This document shows, one piece after another, positions 10,516 to 21,400 of a stretch of DNA of 64,000 nucleotides (position 1 is its first letter; every line of letters starts with the position of its first letter). The stretch comes from Crossaster papposus. Taxonomy: Eukaryota; Echinodermata; Asteroidea; Velatida; Solasteridae. The position numbers and the translations under genes are program-made. The notes below the pieces were generated by a model, which was not told where the DNA came from, did no database searches, and was given only the letters and a program-made list of their open reading frames with translations. Location of the stretch: NCBI GenBank assembly GCA_037893245.1, contig JBAIAA010000107.1:186001-250000 (forward strand), written 5' to 3'.

Positions 10516-11508
10516 CATAAATACCTTTTTGTAAAATTCAGCAAAAAAAACCCTGAAAATCCCCCAAAATTTTCGCAAGTCAATTTTGGTGTTTCGCAAT
10601 GTCAAATGACATGTTTCCGCCTCTGTCGCTCTACACAATACATGCAATAAAGCGTATTCACTATGAACCAGACTATTACTGCCATTGGCAACCTTGTTCC
10701 TAGGGTGTCGAGATGTACGCGCCCAACACTACCGCTCTTCATATTAGAGACGAGGTACAGTTGGAAATAAAGTAAGCCCTGGGGACGAGTATAATGCGAC
10801 ATCGCGTGACATTGTTTTGTTGCCAGCTGGTTTTAAACACTTCCAGCCATGTCTTTATTGTCCGTTTAATACCGGCCACGTGACGGGCTCTCGACCAATA
10901 GGAATGCCTAAACTGTCCTAGGTATTTATGAATATTGATTAATACCGCGCCAAATCACACGAAAGCTCCCCAGATTTATAGTCGGTTATGCGATAATTAT
11001 AACGTCCGATGCTCATGGTCGCGATGGACACTAAAGCCTTTTTGGGCAGTTTATATAGTTGTCAGTTGGAAGCATATGCACATCTGTGAAGTGATACCAA
11101 CAGGCATTAAGCCTACTACTTTTATATTGATACATTGAGAATGTAGCCGCACTATCCAGCTCTCTATCCGTGTGAAACATAACCTCTGCAACCAAATACT
11201 GTATCCAAATACCATCTTAAATCAAATACAAGGCCATCGCTGAAAATCCAGTGACAAAACAAGAAAAAATAAAGCTAAAACAAACAGTTGTGCCAAGACA
11301 TTTGGCAAGCACCAACTGATTTTCAGATTGTAGCCTCACAACACGAGGTCACTGTTCGTGCTTCAACAGTATGTGCGGGTGCTAGCAAGTGGCTACTGTT
11401 AGTGACCGACTATCGATCGTCAGACACCTACACCAAGGTTAAGAGATCTACTGAAGATCAAGTGCCTTAAAGATGAGGTTCAAATAAACAATACAAAATA
11501 CATCTTAC
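10516..11508. other. Intron, no gene seen
   Basis: No supported coding sequence. TAATACCG words at 10864-10950 echo the palindrome at 10354-10510, suggesting that an inverted-repeat element fills 10350-10950. Confidence 0.4.
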
Positions 11509-11651
11509 ATCATTTCTTTCTCCATTTTGTGTCGCCTCTCCTCGTTCCGTTTCTTCTTCTCCACCTTGATGCGTTCGATCTCCGAGGTCATCTGGCTCAT
11601 CTTCTGCTCCCGGAACTTCTTGGCATCCTCTGTGTACTGGTGGACCAGCGA
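11509..11651 (-). CDS. Coiled-coil exon of a large host gene
   Basis: The acceptor is TTTATTAG and the donor ATGAT/GTAAGA. The exon is uninterrupted and encodes SLVHQYTEDAKKFREQKMSQ followed by MTSEIERIKVEKKKRNEERR and HKMEKEMM, a basic/acidic helix of coiled-coil character. It sits between the exons at 9983-10139 and 12870-13064 in the same strand order. No named domain recognised. Confidence 0.6.
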
Positions 11652-11839
11652 CTAATAAATGAATAAATAAAAACAGTTAAATTGGCATAACAAAGCATAT
11701 CAAAACTTTTGTTTTTAAAGCCTTAGACATGATCTAATTGCACGATCTGATTTTACACCCCCCTCTCCGTTTCACCATATCCAAATGACTCAGCCCCTTC
11801 CTACTTCTACCCGTTACTGAGCCACTATGATCTACTGAC

Positions 11840-11895
11840 CTTTCTCTCATGATCTCAGCCAGCTCCTTGAGCTGTTTCTCTCTCTCATGGCCAGT
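11840..11895 (-). CDS. Possible 56-nt micro-exon, partly duplicated next door
   Basis: A CCTGTCAG acceptor is followed by 56 bases encoding TGHEREKQLKELAEIMRER and then a GTCAGT donor. The sequence fits the coiled-coil style of the surrounding exons. A diverged copy lies about 130 bases away at 11966-12025 (KELAEAMRDLPLKKS in the same sense) and shares the downstream intron words AGTAGATCATAG. Either could be a real small exon; the second lacks a convincing acceptor. Confidence is limited by the shortness. Confidence 0.3.
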
Positions 11896-12035
11896 CTGAC
11901 AGGGGTTTGTAACCTCTGAGTAACTCAACCCTCCCCTTACCACCCCTAGACATCACTAGGCCACTATGATCTACTGACTTCTTCAGGGGCAGGTCCCTCA
12001 TGGCCTCAGCCAGCTCTTTAAGCGGTCTCTTTCAT

Positions 12036-12869
12036 AAAATAGGGCGTGATCCCTGACAAGAGAAATGACCAATGACAAGAGAATACCGTTGTCCCAGCTA
12101 GTTTGAACAGTTTTACTAGATTTGACACTAGTTGGCTTTAATTATCCTAATTGAAGATGTTTAATTGAAGTTGGCTAGGAGACTGAGAGATTCCAACAGC
12201 TTGGTATGGTGACTGGAAGCGGGGCAGCTTTTAATTTGAATAGGGACTGGAGAACTTGTGGTAGACTTGCAAGGGATTTGTGATGGACTAGACTATATGC
12301 TTGGGTGATTCCACACCAGAATTGATTAAAATCGATTCCAAACTCGTAATCAGAATCGTGATTACACTTTTTCCGAGGAATCGATTCTCTGATGTAGCCA
12401 ATTACAGTTCTGCGAGCAGCAATTCCTGTATTTGCGCAATGATTTTAAAGACTGACCAACTCCAACACAACTTCAAAGAACGTCTGATTCTTTAACGAAA
12501 CGTATCCTAAAATGTTTAAAAAGCACGCAGTGCATCAAGCTGATAGCACAATAATAAAGCCGTCTTTTTGTTTAAACGTGAGCTATTTTATTTGTGGAAT
12601 ACAAAGGCAGCCGGCGCCACACTCTTTTCCACGTGACCCGCCTGTCGCAAGATGCAATTTTCAGTCGTCTTTTGTTGATAGTGCCGCAAAGGTGAGGTCT
12701 GGTTACTTCTGATGACATCTTTATAAAAAACTGAGGTTCTTTTATGTTTGGTTTTTGTTTATGTTCGAAATCGATTCCGAGTGAAATCACGATTCCCAGA
12801 CTGAATTAGAATTGATTCAAACATTGCTGGATTTGCCACATCCCTGTCCAAGTGAGGCTTCTAACCCAC
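12036..12869. other. Intron, no gene seen
   Basis: Contains paired words around GAATCGATTCC-like sequences (about 12315-12385 and 12765-12815: AATTGATT, ATCGATTCC, AATCACGATT), which suggests an imperfect inverted-repeat element of about 0.5 kb. No coding support. Confidence 0.35.
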
Positions 12870-13064
12870 CTGGTGTTGCTGCTGCAGTTTCTCTTCCCTC
12901 TCGGCCAGGTTGGCGGCTGACAGCGAGCCCGAGTTGGACACCAGGTCTAGGAACTCCTTCTGCTGAGCCTCAATCAGGGCGTCACGCTCCTTCTGGCAGA
13001 GCTCGGCCATCTTGGATCGGGCGTTGGCGACATCTGCCTCCTTCTCCCGATCCATTTGATCCTC
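12870..13064 (-). CDS. Coiled-coil exon of a large host gene, 65 codons, intact
   Basis: The exon begins after a TCTATTCAG acceptor and stops at a CAG/GTGGGT donor, giving exactly 65 codons in frame. It starts EDQMDREKEADVANARSKMA, passes ELCQKERDALIEAQQKEFLD and ends LAEREEKLQQQHQ. The Ser/Asn-containing centre (LVSNSGSLSAANLAE) would be a local break in an otherwise helical segment. No lesion is visible. The gene family is not recognised; the next exon upstream in gene sense is about 8 kb away at 21109, with the young LTR element inserted between. Confidence 0.65.
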
Positions 13065-16003
13065 CTGAATAGAACACCACCATTGAACACAAACAATATT
13101 AGAGAACATGCGTGGATTGGCTGGTGCGGGGGTAGACTTGGTGCCAAGTCGGTAATAGCGGTCCACTCGGTATATACAGGGGGGAGGTTGCGGTTGCCTC
13201 GTTCCCAATTTCGAAGTTAAATTACCGACTTGGACAATTCGTTTTCAGTTTTGTACACAACCTATGACAATCGCTAGCGAATTCTATGCGAGCACTCTGA
13301 TTGGTTCAGATTCCAGAGGGATACAAATTTATGAGCAGTTTTATACAGCATGTATTCTACGCTGCTTCGCGTATTGTACTGTTACCCGGTACCACTGATC
13401 TCTACAAACTGGATAATTCGAGCGTACATTAATAGGATAGAGAGCCGTGAAACTTGTATTGCCTTCGCATTCGCAAGTTCGTGCATGCGTACCGTAGACC
13501 GTCGAGAGTGACACAGTGGCAGCAGCGATGGTGGGTAAAATTGCATTAAAATCCTTTGTAAATAATTAAATTTATTATATAAACTCGCAGACTGTACGAT
13601 CAGTGAACTATCCGTGTAGAAAATGTCAGAACTACGGTTTTAAGTGAGATTTAGGAGAACATTGCTCTTGGCGAAAATGTTATTTTTGTTTTCAGCGGGA
13701 TTTGTTCATTATTATTGTGGTCCTTTCTGAGAGAAAAACTTGAATATTTCGAAAGAACAGTAGAATCAGTTGGTCTAGGGTACCCTTTACAAAGGATTGA
13801 ATTCCACAATACAGGTATTTTCAGATCAATGTTGTACACATTCCCATAAGACTGTCCCGTTGACTTTGGTTCATGGTGGTAATTTGTGTACACAACATAT
13901 TGTGTCATGAACTATTTGACGTGCATAAATGTAATGTTCTGTAGAATTTTCCTAAAATCGCAATGGTCAGTTTTTTCTCTCACAATTCTGGAAGTGTAGA
14001 GCCACCTAATGTTGCAACATTATTCCCTTGGCATTTAATTTATACCTGTATATTTTCTTTCTTTGTACACTACAGCTAATTGGTTTACCCAAGTCCACTT
14101 CTTACTACTGAGATGTCAGGCTGTACAGCTTATTAATACGGCTGCACAAGTCACAGGACGAACTGCTCCCATTAATATGACAGAGGGATAACAGATGACA
14201 GCGAATGTCAAAACTTATTTTGTTTAACCATCAGTAAACTACGGAAGCTTAATTGACCAACTAAATTTTCCAAGATAAGCTATCTCGGTGTTCCACATTT
14301 TTTAGATGTGCTGTAAAAATATCGCAGAACTCTGCATCTTGGCATTTCATGTTTCAACAATATAAGTACAGATAATAAAACAGTCGCAACAGTCACAAAA
14401 TTATCTTGGAAACATGGAAGTATACATAATATTCTTTTGAGCTTTCGTATAGTGAATATGTGATTCATGAAAACCGACAAGTTTGGTTAAAATTGTATTG
14501 TTAATATTCAAAGCAAATTATACAGATGTTAAAATGACATAGATTTACCCAGTCAGTGTTCTCCACAATCTATTTTAGCAGGGTAGCCTGCCCTGTGTAA
14601 ATGTTACGCTGTTCTGCCATATTCTGAACATTCTTTTTATGCCGCCCTGTTTTGCTTTTCAATCACGGTTTTATACAAAACAGAAATTGTGTTGTACAAA
14701 TCTTTAATATCGTGTTCATATTGCACAAATATCTAGAAACACTCACAATTCGAAGTTAAAGCCGTACAGGGTGTCCTATCAAAATTTGGCCTGTGAAGAA
14801 CGCTGCCAAATGTATCTTTGCATAGTATGAACAATTATTATTCTAAAATGACATCGCAAGTTTTTATTTTTGGTTTTAAATTCATAGAAATTTTGTTTTC
14901 GTTTTATTATTTTGGTTTTATAACATCAGTAAACAATGCATATTATGTAAGAATACGAATATTAATACTATGGCAGTAGTTATTACATGTTATCTGCAGT
15001 GTATCAATGCCAAATAAAAGCAAGCAAAATTTAATCCATTGTGTGACTTGTATGTCGTTAGTTACATGTGTGATTGGTATTTTTAATTGTGATTTATTTC
15101 AAGTTTCTCAAGTTCATAGTTTAAGCCATAGAGCTGTATCTTTATTATACAGCTCTATGGTTTAAGCTCAAACCACATAATTTATTTTTTCTGTCCACTT
15201 GTCCAGCAAGAATTGTTGGGACCCTGGTTAAACATTAGGTTGATTCCAAATCTGGACACTGTCCCCACGAACAAACCAATTAATGTGCCAAATACATTTT
15301 CCTAAAACACAGACATTTTCCCTTTTTAATTTTATCATAAAACTTGCACTTTTTATTGTCTGGATATAAAATTAAATCAACATTTTCAAAAATGTTCTTA
15401 ATCAAAAAAATCTCGTTTTTCTATGGTTTGTGCATAAGATTATGATGTCCCCTGGAATTCTTTCCCCCAAAAAAAACTTTTCTAAATTTTTTTTTTTAAC
15501 ATCTTGTAAATACGTGCACTGCATTGCATCGTCTCACACGAATGTCTCGTATCTTTTCCCGAAAATAGGTCTACCTAACATTCAAACTTGGCGTATACAT
15601 GTCATTCTTGGGTGTTTTTATGTTTAACTTAATTTTCCTGATCAAACTGGATTGTTTTTGTGATATTAACTTCGTTTCCTGTGATATTAAATTCGTTTTC
15701 TCGGTCGTGCGCTATACGAACATGTGTACGCCTGCAGTGTTTTTAAACCACCTTTACAGATCTCGTACAACACATGCGGTTAAAAAGAGGTGTTTAGCTA
15801 CTATTCTTTTTCTACGTAGATCATTCTCATTACTTCAAGGGTTCGTACTTTGTATTGTGTAGCATTACAAAAGTAATAATAGAGCATACACAACTCAAAT
15901 AAATCAAGTGTATCACAATGATATATTTTATTGCAACACGCAATTGACCTAGCTGAGTGTGTTGGTCGTTAAACATCGCCAGATCTAGAAACATGTTCCT
16001 AAA
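13065..16003. other. Long AT-rich intron, no gene seen
   Basis: Nearly 3 kb without a supportable gene. It includes a small perfect hairpin (15126-15160, arms CCATAGAGCTGTAT and its complement, 7-base loop). Homopolymer A/T runs are frequent from 15400. It probably belongs to the large intron that also received the LTR element. Confidence 0.5.
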
Positions 16004-16007
16004 GTAT

Positions 16008-16290
16008 TGTAACGAGATTTCTCCCGGGGTTCCCTGACGCATTAACCGACACACGGAAACACTCCTTCTGTGAAAATGGCTGCCTTTAGCCTGGTTTATT
16101 GCTCCAAAACCCTACTGACAACTGTCGTACTAAACTCCGCTTTACACGCGGTCTCTAAGACTGGTTCTAACTGGCTCGGCGCGCGCGCAACCCAACACGG
16201 GCCCCCGCGCGCACCCGCGGAAACCACCAGAGCGATTCCACCGTGGAATCGTTCTAGCGCCCTCTGCCCCAAACCCGGCGCCGGCGCTAC
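16008..16290 (-). repeat. 3-prime LTR of the gag-only element
   Basis: Identical to the LTR at 19902-20185 except that the outer base is T instead of A after CGCTAC. It contains GC-rich and GCGCGC stretches. Confidence 0.9.
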
Positions 16291-16409
16291 TAAGACTTTG
16301 TTTGCCCTCAAACAACAACGGCTCCGCCGCCCCGCCCGTAGGACCCGCGCCGGGAACGCACACGCCAAGCCTTACAACACAAAGAAAAGAACAGCAAGAA
16401 AAACAACAG

Positions 16410-19400
16410 TTAAAGTTCCCGTCTAGGAGGTGGGAGGTGGCCGCCGGATGACACCGTCCCTGTCCAAACGCATCCAGGTCCCGTCCGGTAGCTCCACCCG
16501 ACACCCGGCCGGCAAGAATCAGGGCTGCCCACGCCATTGGAGCTCCGTCTGCGTCCCTCCTTCTGCCCGAGCTGGCGGGGAGAGTCTGGCGGTGCTGCTT
16601 CCTTCTGGGTGGCGAGAGCGGTGTCAGTGTCCCCGTTGTCCTGACCAACGGCCCGGGGGCGCCGAGGTAGCCTCTCCTGGTCCTGGCTTGGCTGGCTGGC
16701 CGACTCGTCCTGTTTCGTGCGAGGAGGCCGGGAGGGCCGCTCCGAGTGGAGGTGGTTCCCCGGCTCTCCCGCTGGAACTGGGCCCCGTCGTCTCTTGGCC
16801 GGGGGCGGTGACGCGGGACTGGCAGCGGCTGGGTGATCCCGCCTGCCGTGGGAAAGGTCGGGGCTCTCCTGTCGGGAGAGGCGAGGCGGAGAAGGTCCTC
16901 GGCCGGCGGGATTGATGAGCTCTATCTCGTCGTCGCTGGGATGAATCTCTAGGGCGTCCATCTCCGCCATCACCCCGGCCACCAGCCCCTCCCGGCAGTA
17001 CCGATGGTGACGTCCCCGGATATCGTCTCGGTAGAACCGCACTCCGCAGCCCCGTTCGCACGCGTACGGGCGTTCCGCGTGGAGCTTCTCGCACGCAGTA
17101 AGGATGTGTCTGCGGCGGTTGCTGCTGCGGGTGAAAGCCTTCCCACAGTGGGGGCACATCACGGGAGCCCTCCTGCGGAGGGAAGGAAGTTTGGTTAACG
17201 CAATACAATATCGGCTAGGCCGGACTACCTTCCGGCCGGCACGAGTATACCTCCCGGCGTCTGGTTCCGTCGGTGGAGAAGGTGGCCGATCGCACCCCGC
17301 CTCGTGCTCGCCTAGCCCCGGACCCGGTTTTGCACCCGTCTCAACCTGCCCTTCAGGGGCGGCATCCGCCTTCGCAATTGGTGGCGACGCCTCCGCCTCT
17401 GTCAATGCCGGTGGTAGTTCCTCCTCGTCCGTCTGGTCACCCATGTCCCCTTGCGGGGCTGGCCTGGCTTGACCCGTCGGTCCAGGAACAGGCGGTCTCA
17501 GCACTCCTTCGGCCCCAGGCTGGGGCGGCGGGGGGCTGGCTCTTCCCCTCCGGCGGGGGCAGTCTCTCCTGAAGTGGCCAAACTCGTGGCACCTGTAGCA
17601 CTCCACCTGAGCCGGCGCGTTAGGTTTGTACTCCACCTGGGGAACCGACTCAGGCTCTGCAGCAGAAACTGGAGGAAGCTTCCCTACCGACATCACGTCT
17701 CTGGCTCCGGTCTTCCTTTTCCGGCTATACATGTACTCCTGTGACTTCATGAACGCCTCCATCTCGGTTGCGAGCGTGATTGCTTCGGTCAGGGTTGCCG
17801 CCTTCCGGGAGAACAGGTGACGCTGCAGCTGTTCCTCCCCCAAGGCCCTCCGGAACGCCTCTACGCCCAAGTCCTCCCGGGCGTGCGCAGGGAACCTTGG
17901 GTAGCTTTTTAGCACCAGCCGCCGAATAGAATGTCCCAGGCTGCTGAGCGACTCGTCGCGGCCCCTCGTCCGCATGGACAACTGGGCCCGATGTAATGGG
18001 ACCTGTGCCGTCACGCCGAACTGGTGATCAAAGTTCTCCAAGATAGAGGAGAATTCCCCCCGTGCCTCTGGCGCCATATCTGCCAGTGCTTCCAGAGCTG
18101 TGCTCTTCAGGTGAGCCGCCAGATACATCGCCTTCTCGGACTCACTCCAATGGTTGACCGCCGCGACGCTCTCAAAATGGATCAAGTAGTCCGACCAAGA
18201 CGAGACCCCATCAAACCTATCCGGGAGCATCAACGGTCTTCGGCCTCCCGTTTCCATTGGTTCCTGTGTGCGGAGCAGCTCCGCTCCATTGACTCCCATG
18301 CGGAGCAGTGCCGACGGCTCCGCTCCATTGGCTTGTGTGCGGAGCAGCTCTGCTCCGTTGACTCCCATGCGGAGCAGTGCCGACGGCTCCGCTCCATTGG
18401 TTTGTGTGCGGAGCAGCTCCGCTCCATTGACTTGTGTGCGGAGCAGCGTTGACGGCCCCGCTCCATTGGCTTGTGCGCGTAGCAGCTCTGCTCCATTGAC
18501 TTGTGTGCGGAGCAGCGTTGACGGCTCCGCTCCATTGGCCTGTGCGCGGAGCAGCTCCGCTCCATTGACTCCCATGCGGAGCAGTGCCGACGGCTCCGCT
18601 TCATTGGTTTGTGTGCGGAGCAGCTCTGCTCCATTGACCCCCATGCGGAGCAGTGCCGACGGCTCCGCTCCATTGGTTTGCGTGAGGAGCAATCCTGGTT
18701 GCTCCGCTCCGTAGGGAGGTGTGAGGAGCGAACTCGGTTGCTCCGCACCGTTGAGTCGTGCGCGGAGCAGCCCCGTCGGCTCCGCTCCATTGGGATGCGC
18801 GCGGAGCAGTTCCAACAGCTCCGCCCCGTCCGGTCGTGTGAGGAGCAGCTGCAGCAACTCCGCCCCGCTGAGTCGTGTGCGGAGCAACTCCATCGGTTCC
18901 GCTCCATGCGCTTGCGCGCGGGGCAATTCCGACGACTCCGCTCCATTCCCCTGTGCGCGGAGCAGCTCCGTCCCGTTGGTCCCCACGAGCAGTAGCTCCG
19001 GCTGTTCTGACCCGTTGCCTCGTGTGCGTAGCAGCCTCGTCCCGTTGCTCCCTGTGAGGAGCAGCTCCACTGGTTCCGCTCCCCGCCCCCTCGTGAGTAG
19101 CAGTCTCGAGTGTTCCCTTCCACTGCTTCCGGCGGATCTGGCCCGCGGGCGTTCCGATTGGAACGACCCCCCGGCCGCCCCGCCCCCTTCGCTCCTGTGC
19201 GGGCCCCCCCTGGACCGGAAACACTCTGGGGTGGCCTGGCAGGCCCCGAAACTGCCCCAACAGGGCCCCGCCCCCGCCGCACCGCCGGCAACAACCTGGG
19301 GTCGCTCCGTATGACGCAACCCATCGGTCGCGCCGCCATCTACGGCACGGGCCGGGCCCCCCCGGTACTCGGTACTCTTATTTTCAGACCCTTGGGAACA

Positions 19401-19850
19401 GTTTTCACGTGGCCCCGCCCCCGCCGCATCGGCGGACGCGGCCCGGGAACGTCCCGTGGGGAACACACCGTCTGCCGCGCCGCCCTCCGCTGCGCGGGCC
19501 GGGCCCTTCCCAAACTCGACTGGGACTCCGGACCGGTCATGGGTGAGGGCGCCCTCACTCCAAATCGGAGTGGACGCCTTGCCACCTCCCGGCCCTTTGT
19601 CCATGTCTCCAAAATCCCCGCTCTCATCCCCCAATTCCTCTCCCACAAAACAACCCGACTCCCAGGACCCCATGGCCCCCCCAGAATTTTCCGGTACATC
19701 CCTAAAGAAAGCCTCCAGGTCCCCCGGCGTGATCCCTTGTCCGCCGGACCCCTCCGTAGTCTGAGCCCCGCTTCCCGGGCCCATCCCTTGGCCGGCCTCC
19801 TCGCCGCATGGCGAGTCGGCCCCCAGGCCACTCGTTTTCCTCAAAAACAT
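16410..19850 (-). CDS. Gag-like polyprotein with tandem repeats, CCHC knuckle and two C2H2 fingers
   Basis: About 1,146 codons, taking the ATG at 19850 as start. The N-terminal fifth is Gly/acid-rich and disordered. Residues about 240-530 are 30 or more degenerate repeats of the form LLRTQxNGAEPSA. A retroviral-type gag capsid region follows (PDRFDGVSSWSDYLIHFESV, then a helical part to MEAFMKSQ). A zinc knuckle CYRCHEFGHFRRDC lies near residue 750, a pol-end-like motif TRAGRKVVRPSRY near 870, then CPHCGKAFTRSSNRRRH and a second finger-like CERGC...HHRYC near 900-960. It would package element RNA. The TRAGR motif normally closes a gypsy-type pol, so pol was probably deleted between gag and this tail. 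The reading is intact. Confidence 0.85.
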   Translation of the reverse strand: MFLRKTSGLGADSPCGEEAGQGMGPGSGAQTTEGSGGQGITPGDLEAFFRDVPENSGGAMGSWESGCFVGEELGDESGDFGDMDKGPGGGKASTPIWSEGALTHDRSGVPVEFGKGPARAAEGGAADGVFPTGRSRAASADAAGAGPRENCSQGSENKSTEYRGGPARAVDGGATDGLRHTERPQVVAGGAAGAGPCWGSFGACQATPECFRSRGGPHRSEGGGAAGGSFQSERPRARSAGSSGREHSRLLLTRGRGAEPVELLLTGSNGTRLLRTRGNGSEQPELLLVGTNGTELLRAQGNGAESSELPRAQAHGAEPMELLRTRLSGAELLQLLLTRPDGAELLELLRAHPNGAEPTGLLRARLNGAEQPSSLLTPPYGAEQPGLLLTQTNGAEPSALLRMGVNGAELLRTQTNEAEPSALLRMGVNGAELLRAQANGAEPSTLLRTQVNGAELLRAQANGAGPSTLLRTQVNGAELLRTQTNGAEPSALLRMGVNGAELLRTQANGAEPSALLRMGVNGAELLRTQEPMETGGRRPLMLPDRFDGVSSWSDYLIHFESVAAVNHWSESEKAMYLAAHLKSTALEALADMAPEARGEFSSILENFDHQFGVTAQVPLHRAQLSMRTRGRDESLSSLGHSIRRLVLKSYPRFPAHAREDLGVEAFRRALGEEQLQRHLFSRKAATLTEAITLATEMEAFMKSQEYMYSRKRKTGARDVMSVGKLPPVSAAEPESVPQVEYKPNAPAQVECYRCHEFGHFRRDCPRRRGRASPPPPQPGAEGVLRPPVPGPTGQARPAPQGDMGDQTDEEELPPALTEAEASPPIAKADAAPEGQVETGAKPGPGLGEHEAGCDRPPSPPTEPDAGRYTRAGRKVVRPSRYCIALTKLPSLRRRAPVMCPHCGKAFTRSSNRRRHILTACEKLHAERPYACERGCGVRFYRDDIRGRHHRYCREGLVAGVMAEMDALEIHPSDDEIELINPAGRGPSPPRLSRQESPDLSHGRRDHPAAASPASPPPAKRRRGPVPAGEPGNHLHSERPSRPPRTKQDESASQPSQDQERLPRRPRAVGQDNGDTDTALATQKEAAPPDSPRQLGQKEGRRRSSNGVGSPDSCRPGVGWSYRTGPGCVWTGTVSSGGHLPPPRREL
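18268..19100 (-). repeat. Degenerate tandem repeat inside the gag-like gene
   Basis: Units of about 30 bp and higher-order units of about 75-80 bp, containing GGAGCAGCTCCGCTCCATTG on the plus strand. They remain in frame, encoding the LLRTQxNGAE repeats. Confidence 0.8.
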
Positions 19851-19901
19851 GCCAAACTTCACCTGTTTTCCTTCGTCAGTCTATGCCACCGCTGCCACCA
19901 A

Positions 19902-20185
19902 TGTAACGAGATTTCTCCCGGGGTTCCCTGACGCATTAACCGACACACGGAAACACTCCTTCTGTGAAAATGGCTGCCTTTAGCCTGGTTTATTGCTCCA
20001 AAACCCTACTGACAACTGTCGTACTAAACTCCGCTTTACACGCGGTCTCTAAGACTGGTTCTAACTGGCTCGGCGCGCGCGCAACCCAACACGGGCCCCC
20101 GCGCGCACCCGCGGAAACCACCAGAGCGATTCCACCGTGGAATCGTTCTAGCGCCCTCTGCCCCAAACCCGGCGCCGGCGCTACA
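19902..20185 (-). repeat. 5-prime LTR of the gag-only element
   Basis: On the minus strand it reads TGTAGCGCC...TTACA. It is followed by a TGG-starting primer-binding-site candidate at 19883-19900. Confidence 0.9.
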
Positions 20186-21108
20186 GTATTGAGAAGAACT
20201 CCCCATATAACGGAATGGATGCATACCAGCATTCATTTGCATACCAGTGCGCCATTGGATCTCACCGCAGAAATACATTGCATTATGTATTGCGCTGCAC
20301 GCATATATGAATAACGGTGCGAGAACGTATTAATCAAGTCGTTAGATATGGCACGTTACTAGTCTTAAACCAGCCGTGCCGATAAACTTCGACTGAAATA
20401 CACGGATTAAACCTGACTATCTAACGACTTGTCATCAAGTCTAGTGCGGGGGTTACTTAAAATTAGCAAACACAGGTACAGCAGACATTACAATATTGCA
20501 TCCATGACCCAAGTTTGATTGCAATTGGACTTCAACTTTGCATATATTTGAGGCGTTATGGCAAAATGGGACGTAACCTGGAACAGACTCAAAACAGCCC
20601 AAAACTGAAATGACAATTTTTTAATATTTTTTTCAAATTTATTTATTTGTAATTCTTGATATGTCTACTACACATGTTTTAAAGTTATAGTATAAAATAT
20701 GTTGAATAAAAATGTTTTTAATGAAAAACGCATTTTGGCATTTTTCTCGAATAAACAAATTGAACATCTGTGGGCCTTTTCCTCATTTGTTTTTATTGTT
20801 TGTCGTGTCCATCAATGCAAACTTTAAACAGGCATAACACGTCACACGAATGTCCGATTGAAGTCCAACAAAGTACTTTTTTCTCAACACTTGCAGACCC
20901 TCATTTTGGCATCTGCCCAGTTTTGTTCCTTTCTGTCAAAATGCCTCACATGTAAGACCAATTTTTCAAAGATTTTAACCGGAATGACACATACAGACTA
21001 CAGACAGATGGACTATGGACGGACGGACAGCCCAGACAAAAACCAGTCTGTTGCAAATAAACTGACATAAGACATGTAAGAGAACAACAGACAGACAGAC
21101 AGACGAAC
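20186..21108. other. Intron, no gene; small inverted-repeat element at 20335-20431
   Basis: CAAGTCGTTAGATA at 20335 and its complement ending at 20431 enclose about 70 bp, a tiny MITE-like unit. The remainder is AT-rich without coding support; 20880-20960 resembles the sequence at 25800-25930. Confidence 0.45.
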
Positions 21109-21228
21109 CTATTGGACTTGCTCCTTTATGTGGCGTTGCCGTAGCACCCGATAGATGATGTTTTCAGCTTTCCCGTTCTCCTCGTCTTCTAGTGATTCCA
21201 CCAGCGCTTGATGTTCTGCCCCCTTTAA
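21109..21228 (-). pseudogene. Coiled-coil exon ending in an in-frame TAG
   Basis: After a TTTACAG acceptor the exon encodes LKGAEHQALVESLEDEENGK, AENIIYRVLRQRHIKEQVQ and then TAG, directly before a GTTCG that would be the donor. The exon is exactly 40 codons, like its in-phase neighbours, so the TAG most simply replaces a CAG glutamine at the exon end. Either the gene is damaged here, the donor is not used and the protein ends, or the base is an assembly error. The LVESLEDEENGKAE part resembles the short helix-breaking segments of the other exons. Confidence 0.5.
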
Positions 21229-21400
21229 CTGTAAACAACACAACGAGAAAATCTTAACTTCTAGAGACGCATCTTTGGAAATGTCCATTAGTAGATGGTT
21301 TGCGCGCATTTTGAAAAAAAATTTTCGCGGAATAAATAAAATTTATCAGGCTTAAACTTCCAACAGGTTTAAAGTTGACAATCGTTTTTCTATAGATTTT

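Larger units (their letters stand above)
16008..20185 (-). mobile_element. Gag-only LTR retrotransposon with identical LTRs (young, non-autonomous)
   Basis: Two direct repeats of about 283 bp (16008-16290 and 19902-20185) are identical by eye except at the very last base, start TGTAACGAG on the plus strand and end CGCTAC(A). GTAT at 16004-16007 and 20186-20189 is a 4-bp target duplication (GTATT if the T is shared). On the minus strand a primer-binding-site-like TGGTGGCAGCGGTGGC follows the 5-prime LTR. Between the LTRs is one long gag-type frame and no protease, reverse transcriptase or integrase, as in terminal-repeat-with-gag (TR-GAG) elements. Its protein presumably works with enzymes of a related Ty3/gypsy-like element. 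Confidence 0.9.

Noticed and set aside
16430-19931. Long plus-strand frames opposite the gag-like gene
   Set aside because: They mirror the repeat codons and GC bias of the real minus-strand frame; their products are low-complexity and lack domains.
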